DNA of 37,097 nt from Isoptericola sp. BMS4 (GTDB lineage Bacteria; Actinomycetota; Actinomycetes; Actinomycetales; Cellulomonadaceae), in NCBI RefSeq assembly GCF_011634835.1, contig NZ_SIRP01000001.1, positions 3,509,571 through 3,546,667 on the forward strand, written 5' to 3'. The translations under genes and the position numbers were made by a program. How positions within the stretch are numbered: position 1 is the stretch's first letter; each line of letters begins with the position of its first letter. Of the stretch, positions 1 to 9,376 are shown in pieces. The notes beneath the pieces were generated by a model. That model did no database searches and had not been told where the DNA came from. It worked only from the letters and a program-made list of their open reading frames with translations.

Positions 1-100
1 CAACCGCCTACTCTTGACAGCCTGACGACGCGTGTTGCGACGACCGCTTGAACCCGCCGAGCCGAGAGTTGTCAGGACGTGCGGGACGTATACCGGCCTC
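1..100. other. Window-edge non-coding stretch downstream of the TetR gene
   Basis: No convincing gene is seen in the first 100 bases. The stretch is the 3' flank of the leftward regulator gene that ends at 101. It holds the left arm of a hairpin (69-77) whose right arm lies inside the last codons of that gene. A related word, GACAGCCTGAC, sits at 16-26. Anything further upstream is outside the window. Confidence 0.5.
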
Positions 101-112
101 TCATCCTGACAA
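69..112 (-). terminator. Hairpin at the 3' end of the TetR gene (candidate terminator)
   Basis: TTGTCAGGA (69-77) is an exact inverted match of TCCTGACAA (104-112), giving a 9-bp stem with a 26-nt loop. The right arm overlaps the final codons of the regulator gene, adjoining its stop codon. No T-run follows, as is usual for actinobacterial terminators. The TGTCAGG/CCTGACA core is the same as in the much stronger hairpin at 5650-5699. Confidence 0.35.
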
Positions 113-700
113 GTCGCCGGGCGGGGAGGCCCGCAGCGCAGCGACGCCGTCGGCGACGAGCACGCGCAGGTCGGGCTCGCCGTCGCCGTCCACCCAGGCG
201 TCGACGGCGACGGCGAGCATCGCCGCCACGGCCCGCCCTCGCACGCGGGTCGCGTACGGTTCCGCGCCGGTGGCCTCGGCCTCGGCGGCGCCCAGCGCGT
301 CGCCGAGCTCCGCCGTCGCCTGCGCGAACACGGTGCGCAGCGCCGGGGTGCCGCGCAGCAGCCGCAGCTTGCGCAGCCAGTCCGCGACGGGCGCGCCGGG
401 GCCGCTCCAGGCGTCGCCGGGCAGCGCGTCGAGCGCCTCGGCCACGGCCGCGAGCGCCCCGACCCGCCGCGCCCGGCGGACGACGTCGCCGATGAACGCG
501 TCGTCCGCCTCGTCGTGGACGACGAGGCCTTCCTTGGTGCCGAAGTGCCGGTAGACGGTGCGCTCGGCGACGTCGGCGCCCGCCGCGACCTGCGCCACGG
601 AGACGGCGTCGTACCCGTGGCGCTCGAACAGGTCGAGCGCCACCCGCTGCACGTGGCGCATCGTGGTGGCGCGACGCCGCTGCCGCAGGTCGGCTCCCAT
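101..700 (-). CDS. TetR/AcrR-family transcriptional regulator
   Basis: A 199-residue protein. An N-terminal TetR DNA-binding domain occupies about residues 10-60, with the typical helix-turn-helix stretch containing VAERTVYRHFGTKEGL at about 43-58. The C-terminal ligand/dimerisation region is variable and alanine-rich. The ATG at 700 is preferred because GGGAGGTGG lies about 9 nt upstream; the reading frame stays open to a GTG at 778 but that start has no ribosome site. The gene is divergent from the ABC exporter pair at 811-3403. In this family that layout usually means a local repressor of the exporter that responds to a small toxic ligand. The two CAGTCRCTG boxes in the gap are the best operator candidates. 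The family call is secure; the ligand is unknown. Confidence 0.9.
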   Translation of the reverse strand: MGADLRQRRRATTMRHVQRVALDLFERHGYDAVSVAQVAAGADVAERTVYRHFGTKEGLVVHDEADDAFIGDVVRRARRVGALAAVAEALDALPGDAWSGPGAPVADWLRKLRLLRGTPALRTVFAQATAELGDALGAAEAEATGAEPYATRVRGRAVAAMLAVAVDAWVDGDGEPDLRVLVADGVAALRASPPGDLSG

Positions 701-747
701 GCGTACGTCCACCTCCCGTGCCCTCGCGATCGCGTCCCGACAAGAGT

Positions 748-777
748 ACAGTCGCTGCCAGTTGACAGTCACTGCCA
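748..777. promoter_or_regulatory. Direct-repeat operator candidate between tetR and the ABC exporter
   Basis: ACAGTCGCTGCCA (748-760) and ACAGTCACTGCCA (765-777) differ at one base and are spaced 17 bp apart. Each contains a 9-bp near-palindrome, CAGTCGCTG (749-757) and CAGTCACTG (766-774). A perfect TTGACA hexamer (762-767, + strand) overlaps the second box and could be the -35 of the exporter gene, although no good -10 follows. Repression by the adjacent TetR protein is inference from position. Confidence 0.45.
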
Positions 778-810
778 CATCGACCGACGCAGGTCCCGAC
801 GGGAGGTCCC

Positions 811-1725
811 ATGCCGGAGCAGGTCGTCGACATCCACGGGCTCGTCAAGACGTTCGGGTCGTTCCGCGCCCTGGACGGGCTGCGCCTCGGACTCTCCGCC
901 GGGGAGGTGCGCGGGTTCCTGGGGCCCAACGGCGCGGGCAAGTCCACCACGATCCGGATCCTGCTCGGCATGGTGCGGGCGTCCGGCGGGCACGTACGAC
1001 TCTTCGGCGAGGACCCGTGGCGGCAGGCGGTGGCGCTCCACCACCGGCTCACCTACGTCCCCGGCGACGTCGCGCTCTGGCCGGGGCTCACCGGCGGGCA
1101 GTGCATCGACGTCCTCGGGGCGTCCGGGGCGCCCCTCGACCCCGCGCGGCGCGAGGCGCTCGTCGAGCGCTTCGACCTCGACCCGACCAAGCGCGTGCGC
1201 GACTACTCGAAGGGCAACAGGCAGAAGGTGGCGCTCGTGGCCGCGTTCGCGGCGCGCGCCGACCTGCTCGTGCTCGACGAGCCGACGTCGGGCCTCGACC
1301 CCCTCATGGAGGAGGTCTTCCGCGAGTGCGTGGCCGAGCGCGCCGCCGACGGCGCCACGGTGCTGCTGTCCAGCCACATCCTGTCCGAGGTCGAGGCCCT
1401 GTGCTCGACCGTGACGATCATCCGCCGGGGACGCACCGTGCGCGACGGCACCGTCGCCGAGCTCCGCGGTCTGGCGCGCACCCGGGTGCACGCCGTCACC
1501 CGCGGGCCGGCCCCGGACCTCGCTGCGTTCGACCTGCACGACGTCGCGTCGTCACCCGCCGACTCCGGCCCCGACGGCGGCCACGACCTCACGTTCACCG
1601 TCGACCCCGGCGACCTCGACCGGGTGCTCAAGCCCTTGGTCGACGGCGGCCTGGCGTCGCTCACGGTGCGCCCGCCGAGCCTGGACGAGCTGTTCCTCAG
1701 CGAGTACGACGGGGCCACCGCATGA
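811..1725 (+). CDS. ABC exporter ATP-binding protein
   Basis: A 304-residue cytoplasmic ATPase. Walker A GPNGAGKST lies at residues 38-46, the signature is degenerate (YSKGNRQ, about 132-138), Walker B LLVLDEPTSGLDP starts at 152, and the switch histidine is in SSHILSE near 187-193. The C-terminal ~90 residues are the extension typical of DrrA/CcmA-type drug-export ATPases. The ATG at 811 has GGGAGG just upstream. Its stop overlaps an ATG (ATGA at 1722-1725). That ATG now opens a 30-codon mini-ORF rather than the permease, because of an 89-bp duplication. It works with the permease at 1811-3403, probably exporting a hydrophobic toxin or antibiotic; the substrate is not deducible. Confidence 0.92.
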   Translation: MPEQVVDIHGLVKTFGSFRALDGLRLGLSAGEVRGFLGPNGAGKSTTIRILLGMVRASGGHVRLFGEDPWRQAVALHHRLTYVPGDVALWPGLTGGQCIDVLGASGAPLDPARREALVERFDLDPTKRVRDYSKGNRQKVALVAAFAARADLLVLDEPTSGLDPLMEEVFRECVAERAADGATVLLSSHILSEVEALCSTVTIIRRGRTVRDGTVAELRGLARTRVHAVTRGPAPDLAAFDLHDVASSPADSGPDGGHDLTFTVDPGDLDRVLKPLVDGGLASLTVRPPSLDELFLSEYDGATA

Positions 1726-1833
1726 CGGCGAGGAGCCCCCGCGGAGGTACTCCGAGGAACGAGGGGTGCCCGAGCGAGGCACCGCAGCGGTCAGGCAGAA
1801 AGGACACCGCATGACGGCGAGGAGCCCCCGCGG
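1716..1833 (+). repeat. 89-bp-offset direct repeat at the ABC ATPase/permease junction
   Basis: The same 29 bases, spanning the start ATG and the following codons, occur at 1716-1744 and 1805-1833. The offset is 89 bp, which is not a multiple of three. The first copy carries the ATGA overlap with the ATPase stop; the second carries the ATG used by the permease (1811), preceded by AAAGGA. The spacer contains a small hairpin, GGTGCC (1765-1770) and GGCACC (1778-1783). It looks like a segmental duplication or an insertion with target duplication. Confidence 0.8.
1722..1814 (+). CDS. 30-codon mini-ORF bridging ATPase and permease (possible coupling leader)
   Basis: The reading frame opened by the ATG at 1722 runs 30 codons and stops at TGA 1812-1814, overlapping the permease ATG at 1811 as ATGA. 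It is therefore linked by ATGA overlaps on both sides. Its first codons (MTARSPRG) are identical to those of the permease because they lie in the duplicated 29-mer. The peptide itself has no recognisable domain. The likely role, if any, is to pass ribosomes from the ATPase to the permease after the duplication. Expression is not proven. Confidence 0.35.
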   Translation: MTARSPRGGTPRNEGCPSEAPQRSGRKDTA

Positions 1834-3403
1834 CACCGGACTCGGCGCGGTCCTGCGTCTGCAGCTGCGCACCGGGTGGGTGGTGCTGCTCGCGTGGGTG
1901 CTCGGGCTCGTGGCCACGTACGCCGCGACGGTCTCGGCCATCGACACGACGTACGGGACGCCCGAGCAGCTCGCGTCGTACCAGGCGACGGTCGGTTCCG
2001 ACCCGACGATGGCGGCGATCAACGGCACCCCGTACGGGGCGGACACGCTCGGCGGCGTGGTCGCGAACGAGTTCGGCTTCATCGCCGCGATCGCGGTCCC
2101 GCTGATGGGGCTCCTGCTCGTGGTGCGCGGCACGCGCGCCGCCGAGGAGACCGGCCTGCTGGAGCTCCTGCGCTCGCGGGCCGTCGGCTCGCGGACGCCG
2201 TGGGTGGCCGCGCTGCTGCTGACCGCGACCGCGCTCCTCCTGGTCGGCCTCGGCATGGCGGCGGCCCTGGTCGCCGAGGGCGTCGCGACCGCCGACGCCG
2301 CCCTGTACGCGGCGTCGGTCGTCGGGCTGGGCCTGGTCTTCGCGGGCGTCGCGACACTGGCCGGACAGCTCCTGCGCCGGGCCGCGGGCGTCGTGGGGGC
2401 CGGCGTGGTCGTGCTCGGTGCCGCGTACCTGTTCCGGGCGGTCGGCGACGTCAAGGACAACGGGTGGCGCTGGCTCTCGCCGCTCGCGTGGCAGCAGGAG
2501 ACCCGGCCGTTCGCCGAGGACGCGCGCGTGTGGCCGCTGCTGCTCGCGCTCGGCGCGGCGGCCGTGCTCGTGACCTCGGGCCTGGCGCTCGTCGGGCGCC
2601 GCGACCTGGGCAGCGCCGTCGTGCCCAGCAGGCCGGGGCCCGCACGCGCAGGTGCGGTGCTGACGAGCACGCTGGGCCTCGCGCTGCGGCAGCACGGGCC
2701 GGCGCTCGCCGGGTGGGCGCTGGGCGCGGCACTGGTCGGCGCGGTCTTCGGGGCGTTCACGGACGACGTCGCGGACGTCGTGGCCGCCAACCCGGACCTG
2801 CAGGCGGTGTTCTCCGCGGGTGCGCAGGGCGACCCGACGAGCTGGTACGCCTCGTTCACGCTGGTGCTGCTGGTGCTCATGGCGCTCGGCGCGGGCGCGC
2901 AGGTCGTGGGCAGGGTGCGCGCCGAGGAGACCGCGGGGCGGCTGGAGGCCGCGCTCGCCCGGACCACGTCGCGGGTGCGCTGGCTCGGTGCGCACATCCT
3001 GGTCGCGGTGGTGGGCGGCGCCGTCGTGGCGCTCGCCGGGGGCGCCGCGCTGGCCGGCGTCGTCGCGCGCGTGACGGGCGACGACGGCGGCACCCTCGCG
3101 TCCGCCGTGGACTACCTGCCGGCGGTCGCCGTGGTCCCGGCGTTCGGCGTGGCGCTCGTCGGCCTGGCCCCGCGGGCCACCGCGGTGCAGTGGGCGGCGC
3201 TCGGCTACGTCGCCGTCGTCGAGATGCTGGGCGAGACCCTCGACCTGCCCGACGCGCTGCTCCAGGCCTCGCCGATGCACGCGATCGGGAGGCTGCCCGC
3301 CGAGCCCGCGTCCGGCACCGGGGTGCTCGTGGTCCTCGCCGTCGCGGTCGCGCTCGTGGGCCTCGGCCTGGCCGGGTTCCGCCGCCGCGACGTCCCGCGC
3401 TGA
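1811..3403 (+). CDS. ABC exporter permease (two-half, polyketide/tetronasin-resistance type)
   Basis: A 530-residue membrane protein with many hydrophobic segments (roughly 12) arranged as two similar halves. A soluble segment follows the first helix, and RGTRAAEETG (first half) is mirrored by RVRAEETAGR (second half). This repeated R-x-EE-TG layout is characteristic of large ABC-2-like exporter permeases annotated as tetronasin-resistance or polyketide-antibiotic exporters. The ATG at 1811 is chosen because AAAGGA lies 5-6 nt upstream; a GTG-type start at 1766 in the same frame is less likely. It pairs with the ATPase at 811-1725 and is probably controlled by the TetR protein at 101-700. Confidence 0.85.
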   Translation: MTARSPRGTGLGAVLRLQLRTGWVVLLAWVLGLVATYAATVSAIDTTYGTPEQLASYQATVGSDPTMAAINGTPYGADTLGGVVANEFGFIAAIAVPLMGLLLVVRGTRAAEETGLLELLRSRAVGSRTPWVAALLLTATALLLVGLGMAAALVAEGVATADAALYAASVVGLGLVFAGVATLAGQLLRRAAGVVGAGVVVLGAAYLFRAVGDVKDNGWRWLSPLAWQQETRPFAEDARVWPLLLALGAAAVLVTSGLALVGRRDLGSAVVPSRPGPARAGAVLTSTLGLALRQHGPALAGWALGAALVGAVFGAFTDDVADVVAANPDLQAVFSAGAQGDPTSWYASFTLVLLVLMALGAGAQVVGRVRAEETAGRLEAALARTTSRVRWLGAHILVAVVGGAVVALAGGAALAGVVARVTGDDGGTLASAVDYLPAVAVVPAFGVALVGLAPRATAVQWAALGYVAVVEMLGETLDLPDALLQASPMHAIGRLPAEPASGTGVLVVLAVAVALVGLGLAGFRRRDVPR

Positions 3404-3412
3404 GCCGCTCCA

Positions 3413-3426
3413 GCCGGCCGGCCGGC
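3413..3426. terminator. GC palindrome between convergent genes (weak terminator candidate)
   Basis: GCCGGCCGGCCGGC is a 14-bp perfect palindrome lying in the 40-nt gap between the exporter permease stop (3403) and the response-regulator stop (3444). Its position between convergent genes suggests a role in ending both transcripts. There is no loop or T-tract to make this firm. Confidence 0.25.
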
Positions 3427-3443
3427 CCCGAGACGGCCCGGTG

Positions 3444-4136
3444 TCAGGCGTCGACGCCGAGGTAGTGCAGCACCGCGCGCACGCGGCGGTGGTCGGCCGA
3501 GTCCTGCGGCAGGTCGAGCTTGGTGAAGATCGACGCGACGTTCTTCTCCACCGCCCCGTACGACAGGTACAGGGCGTCCGCGATCGCCCCGTTCGAGCGC
3601 CCCTGCGCCATCAGCTCGAGCACCTCGCGCTCGCGCGGCGTCAGCCGGGTCACGCCGTCCTCGGCGGACCGGTGCGCCCCCATGAGCTGGCGGACCACCT
3701 CCGGGTCGAGCACCGTCTCGCCCGCCGCGACCCGGGCCAGGGCGGCGACGAAGTCCCCCACGTCGGCGACGCGGTCCTTGAGCAGGTACCCGACGCCGCG
3801 CGGGTCGCCCTCCAGCAGTCGCGAGGCGTACCGCGTCTCCACCCACTGCGAGAACACCAGCACCGGCAGGCCCGGGTGGGCGGTGCGCAGCTCCTCGGCC
3901 GCCCGCAGGCCCTCGTCCGTGTGCGTCGGCGGCATCCGGATGTCGGCGACGAGCACGTCGGGCGGCTCGCCCGCGGCGGCCAGCCGCGTGACCTCGCGCA
4001 CGAGCCTCTCCCCGTCGGGCACGGCGGCGACCACGTCGTGCCCGCGGCGGGCGAGCAGCGCCACCAGGCCGTCGCGCAGGATCGCGGAGTCCTCGGCGAC
4101 GACGACGCGCAGGGCGGCGCGGTCCTGGGCGCTCAT
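3444..4136 (-). CDS. NarL/LuxR-family two-component response regulator
   Basis: A 230-residue protein. The receiver domain spans about residues 10-130, with acidic E15-D16, predicted phospho-acceptor D65 in VADIRMPP, and lysine in YLLKD. A C-terminal LuxR-type HTH spans about 165-215 (LTPREREVLELMAQGRSN, then AVEKNVASIFTKL). The ATG at 4136 overlaps the kinase stop as ATGA, so the two genes are translationally coupled. It should bind DNA once phosphorylated by the adjacent kinase. Targets are unknown; the convergent ABC exporter is one possibility by proximity only. Confidence 0.94.
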   Translation of the reverse strand: MSAQDRAALRVVVAEDSAILRDGLVALLARRGHDVVAAVPDGERLVREVTRLAAAGEPPDVLVADIRMPPTHTDEGLRAAEELRTAHPGLPVLVFSQWVETRYASRLLEGDPRGVGYLLKDRVADVGDFVAALARVAAGETVLDPEVVRQLMGAHRSAEDGVTRLTPREREVLELMAQGRSNGAIADALYLSYGAVEKNVASIFTKLDLPQDSADHRRVRAVLHYLGVDA

Positions 4137-5569
4137 CGGCGGGCACCTCCGGGTGCGGGGAGCGGGATGGTCACGGTGATCACCGTAGGCCCTCCGGCGG
4201 GGCTCACCACGTCGAGCGTGCCGTCGACGCCGGAGAGCCGGTCGGTCAGGCCGGCGAGCCCGCTCCCCCGCCCGGACGCGTCCGGGGCGCGCACGCCCGC
4301 CCCGCCCTCGCCGTCGTCGTGCACCCGCAGCACCAGCGCGCGCCGCGCCGTGCCCGTCGTCGCGTCGGCCACCGGCTCCACGCCCGCCACGACGTCCACG
4401 CCGGTGGCGCGGGCATGCTTGGTCGCGTTGGCGACGAGCTCCGCGACGGCGAAGTACGAGATCGCGGTGACGCTGGGCGGCAGGTCCGCACCGTCGAGCC
4501 CGACGGCGTGCACGCGCACCGGCAGCGCCGCCCGCGCGGCCAGGGTCTCGAGCGCGACGGCGAGCCCCGCGTCGAGCGCCGGGGGCCGGATGCCGCGGGC
4601 GAGCTCGCGCAGCTCGGCGAGCGTGTCCTTCGTGCTCGTGTGCGCGGTGTCGAGGACGGCGGCCAGCTCGGCGACGTCCACCCCGTCGGAGCCGTCGCGC
4701 AGGAGCTCGCGCGCCTCGCCGATCTGCATGGCGACGGCCACGAGGTGCGCCTGCGTGCCGTCGTGCAGGTCACGCTCGATGCGGCGCAGGCGCGCGTCGG
4801 CGTCCTCGACCGTCACCGCGCGGGCCCGTTCCGCGTACGCCACCCGCAGGCTGGCCCGGGTGGGGCTGAGCAGCCCCGTGGCCAGCAGCCGGAACAGCCC
4901 GACGAACAGCGCCTGCACCTGCGGCCACAGGTACAGCAGGATGATCCCCGCCCCCACGAGGGCGAGCTGGCGCACCGGCGTGTCGACGAACCAGTCGGCG
5001 CCGAACGACGCGCCGCGGTGCCAGGACCCGTCGGACGCCTGCTGCAGCGGCAGCCATCGCGACCAGAACCAGTGCGTCACGGCGCCCAGCGCGACGGCGA
5101 GGACGACCGTGCTGACCACGAACGACACGATCGCCAGCGGGAACGTCACCACCATGTACAGCAGCGCCCGCCAGGCCGTCGCGTCGCCGAGCATCCCGCC
5201 GAGGCGGCGCCAGAAGCCCCGCCGGGGCGTGTGCGGGGCGGGCTCCGCGATCTCGACGCCGAGGTAGCGCACCGCCATCCGCCGGTACATCGAGCCCCAG
5301 CCCCGGGCGCCGAGGAGCACACCGCCGGCCACGAACAGGCCCACGACCGTCACCGCGACCCCCGCCGTGAAGACCACCGTGAACAGCGCGTAGGTGAACG
5401 CGAACGGCGCGAGCAGCAGCGCCAGCCACAGGAAGCCGTACCCGCGCCAGGTGCGGCGGTCGTAAGGGGCGAGGAGGAACGGCGGGCGCGCGGGCCACGC
5501 CGCGGGTCGCGCCGGCGCCGCGGCCGCGGGCGCCGGCGCGGGGCCGTCGGTGGACGTCATGGTGGTCAT
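4133..5569 (-). CDS. HisKA_3-type sensor histidine kinase
   Basis: A 478-residue membrane kinase. A Pro/Ala-rich N-terminus leads into a sensor region with about four to five membrane segments (roughly residues 40-235). The phospho-acceptor His is in RIERDLHDGTQ (about H269). The ATPase domain has ELVANATKHA (N box), VHDDGEGG (G1) and RGSGLAGLTDRLSGVDG (G2). The composition matches DesK/LiaS-like kinases that sense the membrane or envelope. Possible starts are ATG 5569, ATG 5560 (better spaced from GGAAG) and an upstream GTG at 5614; 5569 is a compromise. It is cotranscribed with the response regulator through a 4-nt overlap. Confidence 0.92.
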   Translation of the reverse strand: MTTMTSTDGPAPAPAAAAPARPAAWPARPPFLLAPYDRRTWRGYGFLWLALLLAPFAFTYALFTVVFTAGVAVTVVGLFVAGGVLLGARGWGSMYRRMAVRYLGVEIAEPAPHTPRRGFWRRLGGMLGDATAWRALLYMVVTFPLAIVSFVVSTVVLAVALGAVTHWFWSRWLPLQQASDGSWHRGASFGADWFVDTPVRQLALVGAGIILLYLWPQVQALFVGLFRLLATGLLSPTRASLRVAYAERARAVTVEDADARLRRIERDLHDGTQAHLVAVAMQIGEARELLRDGSDGVDVAELAAVLDTAHTSTKDTLAELRELARGIRPPALDAGLAVALETLAARAALPVRVHAVGLDGADLPPSVTAISYFAVAELVANATKHARATGVDVVAGVEPVADATTGTARRALVLRVHDDGEGGAGVRAPDASGRGSGLAGLTDRLSGVDGTLDVVSPAGGPTVITVTIPLPAPGGARR

Positions 5570-5649
5570 GCTTCCAGGCTGCCCGCGCGCGTGCCGTGCC
5601 GGTACCCGGCCCACCGCCGCGTGGTCACGGGGGACGTCCCCCGTCCTGC

Positions 5650-5699
5650 GAGCTGTCAGGCTCTCGTGCGCGTCTCCCGGTACGAGAGCCTGACAGCTC
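5650..5699 (-). terminator. 18-bp perfect hairpin downstream of ahcY
   Basis: The arms at 5650-5667 (GAGCTGTCAGGCTCTCGT) and 5682-5699 are perfect inverted repeats of 18 bp with a 14-nt loop (5668-5681). It lies 5 nt beyond the ahcY stop codon (5705) and before the kinase gene, so it should end the ahcY transcript. The TGTCAGG/CCTGACA core recurs in the hairpin at 69-112. No T-tract is present. Confidence 0.8.
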
Positions 5700-5704
5700 C
5701 CGCG

Positions 5705-7246
<1,542 letters not shown>

Positions 7247-7371
7247 GGTGGCCCTCCAGGGTCGGGGTCGTGGCGTCGTGGCTGCGCTGGGGGCTCCCGT
7301 CTGCGCGGGCCCCGCCGCCGTCGGCGAGGGGCCAGCCCCCAGGGTAGTCCGCGGCGAGGCGCGGACGCAGC
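7247..7371 (-). promoter_or_regulatory. ahcY leader/promoter region
   Basis: The segment lies between the upstream hairpin and the ahcY start. It holds a -10-like TACCCT (complement of 7341-7346) and just upstream a short inverted repeat, GTCCGCG (7347-7353) and CGCGGAC (7360-7366), which could be an operator. Below the -10 the leader is GC-rich with several self-complementary runs. I looked for the conserved SAH-riboswitch core expected upstream of some ahcY genes and could not recognise it. Confidence 0.3.
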
Positions 7372-7401
7372 GAGGCCGGGCACCCAGGGGTGCCCGGCCT
7401 C
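7372..7401 (-). terminator. 13-bp hairpin terminating the compatible-solute ABC operon
   Basis: GAGGCCGGGCACC (7372-7384) and GGTGCCCGGCCTC (7389-7401) form a perfect 13-bp stem with the 4-nt loop CAGG. It lies about 70 nt beyond the stop of the binding-protein gene (7472) and before the ahcY leader. Its position and strength make it the probable terminator of the ABC operon. Confidence 0.75.
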
Positions 7402-7471
7402 CCGTGACGCGTGGCCGCGTCAGGTGGGCGAGCGCTGTGTCATACGGCACGCCCGATCGGTGCGCGGAGCG

Positions 7472-8392
7472 TCAGCTCTGCACGTCCGGCACGACGTCGG
7501 GGTTCTCCGACAGCCACTCGTCGACGCCCGCGGCGGGGTCGTCCTCGTGCTTGTTGACCACCGTGTCCTCGAGTGCGCCGTACTGCGCGTCGTCCAGCTT
7601 GATCTGGCCGATGAAGTCCGCGACCTCGGGGTTCTCCTCCGAGAAGCCCTTCGTGGCCAGGAAGTGCAGGCCCTCGGCCTCGCCGAGCGCGCCCTTCGGG
7701 TCCTCCAGCGTCTTGACCGGGAAAGCGGAGTTGGCCCAGAACGGCTTCCACAGGGTGACGAGGATGTCCTCCTGGGCGTCGGTCGCCTTCTTGAGCTCGG
7801 AGAGCATGCCCGTCGTGGACGACGTCTCCAGCGTGTAGCCCGCCTCGTCGAGGCCGTACTCCGGGATGACGCTGTTCTGGGTGGCCTCGGTCAGACCGGC
7901 ACCGGACTCGATGCCGACGATGCGGCCGTCGAACGTGTCGACGTTGTCGGGCAGGTCCGCGATCGAGTCGACGTCCGTGTACTCGGGCACGGCGAAGGTC
8001 AGCTTCGCGCCCTCGTAGTACGTGTCGAGGTCCTCGATGTCGTCGCTGTACTGCTCCATGTAGGAGGCGTGGGTCACCTCGGGCCACGCCGACGGGTAGA
8101 TGTCGACGTCGCCCTGAGCCAGCGCGGTGTACAGCAGTCCGGCGTCCTGGAGCTCCTCGTGCTCGACCGTGTAGCCGGCGTCCGTCAGCTTCTTGTCGAG
8201 CAGGTAGGCGGTGCTCAGACCGTCGGTCCACGACGGGATGTAGCCGAGGGTGATGGTCTTGTCGCCGCCCCCCGACTCGCCGCCGGAGCCGCTGTCGCCC
8301 TCGTCGCTTCCGCAGGCGGCGAGCGTGAGCCCGAGCGCCGCGACGGAGGTGAGGGCGATGCCCCGGCGGAGATGCTTGCGATGGGTGCTCAT
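7472..8392 (-). CDS. Glycine betaine/proline-type ABC transporter substrate-binding lipoprotein
   Basis: A 306-residue exported lipoprotein. A basic N-terminus (residues 2-10) and hydrophobic core lead to the lipobox LAAC with Cys27, then a Ser/Gly/Asp-rich linker and an OpuAC-type periplasmic-binding fold. Aromatic residues expected to cage a quaternary amine are visible in YIPSWTDG (early), PSAWPEVTH and LWKPFWAN. The ATG at 8392 has GGAAGGAA about 11 nt upstream. It is the third gene of a three-gene importer, 60 nt after the permease. The likely ligand is glycine betaine, proline betaine or choline for osmoprotection; the exact one cannot be read from the sequence. Confidence 0.9.
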   Translation of the reverse strand: MSTHRKHLRRGIALTSVAALGLTLAACGSDEGDSGSGGESGGGDKTITLGYIPSWTDGLSTAYLLDKKLTDAGYTVEHEELQDAGLLYTALAQGDVDIYPSAWPEVTHASYMEQYSDDIEDLDTYYEGAKLTFAVPEYTDVDSIADLPDNVDTFDGRIVGIESGAGLTEATQNSVIPEYGLDEAGYTLETSSTTGMLSELKKATDAQEDILVTLWKPFWANSAFPVKTLEDPKGALGEAEGLHFLATKGFSEENPEVADFIGQIKLDDAQYGALEDTVVNKHEDDPAAGVDEWLSENPDVVPDVQS

Positions 8393-8452
8393 GTGCTGAG
8401 TTCCTTCCGTTGACAGGGAATCGAGTCCCCGAGCTGGCTCGTGGGTCGGCGC

Positions 8453-9376
8453 TCAGACCGGGGTGGCGGTCGCGGCCGCCGCCCGGCTGCGGTTGCGGAC
8501 CCTGGCGACGAGCGTCTTGCCGGTGGGCTGGCCGATGGCTCCGGTGACGCGGTCCAGGAAGATCGCCACGATGACGACGGACAGGCCGGCCTCGAAGCCG
8601 AGGCCCACGTCCAGCCGCGAGATCGAGGTGACGACCTGGTTGCCCAGTCCGCCCGCTCCGACCATGCCGGCGACGACCGCCATCGACAGGGACAGCATGA
8701 TGACCTGGTTGACGCCCGCCATGATGGTCGGAAGCCCCAGCGGCAGCTGGATGCCGTAGAGGATCTGGCCCGACGTCCCGCCGAAGGCCTCGCCGGCCTC
8801 GACGGTCTCGGAGTCCACCTGCCGGATGCCGAGCTCGGTCAGCCGCACGCCGGGCGGCAGGGCGAAGATGATCGTGGCGCAGACGCCCGCGACCACGCCG
8901 ATCCCGAAGAAGAGCACGACGGGCACCAGGTAGACGAACGCGGGCATGGTCTGCATGAAGTCGAGGACCGGGCGGACGAACGCGCTGACCCTGTCGTTGC
9001 GGGCCGCGAGGATGCCGATGGGGATCGCGATCACGATCGCGATCACCGCGGCCACGAGCACGAGCCCGAGGGTCTCCATGGCGGGTTCCCACATCTCCAT
9101 GCTCTCGATGACGAGCAGGCCCACGAGGGTGAACACCGCGAGCCCCCAGGACCGCACCAGCAGCGCGATCAGCGTGAAGACGGCGATCATCACCAGCTCG
9201 GGCGGCGCCAGCAGCACGTCGGTGACCAGGCTCACGAGGAAGTCCAGCACGGCGCTGATCCCGTCGAGCAGCCCCGACAGGTTGGAGGTGATCCAGTCGA
9301 CCGCCTCGGAGGCGGCGTCGCCGATGTGCAGGTCGGGCATGACCGTGTCGGACGCAGCTGTGGGCATCGGGGACAT
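8453..9376 (-). CDS. Glycine betaine/proline-type ABC transporter permease
   Basis: A 307-residue inner-membrane protein of the ProW/OpuAB family. About 75 N-terminal residues with an amphipathic stretch are followed by roughly six to seven membrane helices. The cytoplasmic EAA loop is visible as EAGEAFGGTSGQILYGIQLP. IAIPIGILAARNDRVS and VVAGMVGAGGLGNQV are family hallmarks. The start ATG (9374-9376) overlaps the ATPase stop as TGATG, so it is translationally coupled to the ATPase. It forms the channel for the importer with the proteins at 9376-10629 and 7472-8392. Confidence 0.93.
   Translation of the reverse strand: MSPMPTAASDTVMPDLHIGDAASEAVDWITSNLSGLLDGISAVLDFLVSLVTDVLLAPPELVMIAVFTLIALLVRSWGLAVFTLVGLLVIESMEMWEPAMETLGLVLVAAVIAIVIAIPIGILAARNDRVSAFVRPVLDFMQTMPAFVYLVPVVLFFGIGVVAGVCATIIFALPPGVRLTELGIRQVDSETVEAGEAFGGTSGQILYGIQLPLGLPTIMAGVNQVIMLSLSMAVVAGMVGAGGLGNQVVTSISRLDVGLGFEAGLSVVIVAIFLDRVTGAIGQPTGKTLVARVRNRSRAAAATATPV

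Noticed and set aside
7247-7371. SAH riboswitch upstream of ahcY
   Set aside because: Expected from known biology, but the conserved core could not be recognised. A covariance-model search (Rfam SAH riboswitch) would settle it.
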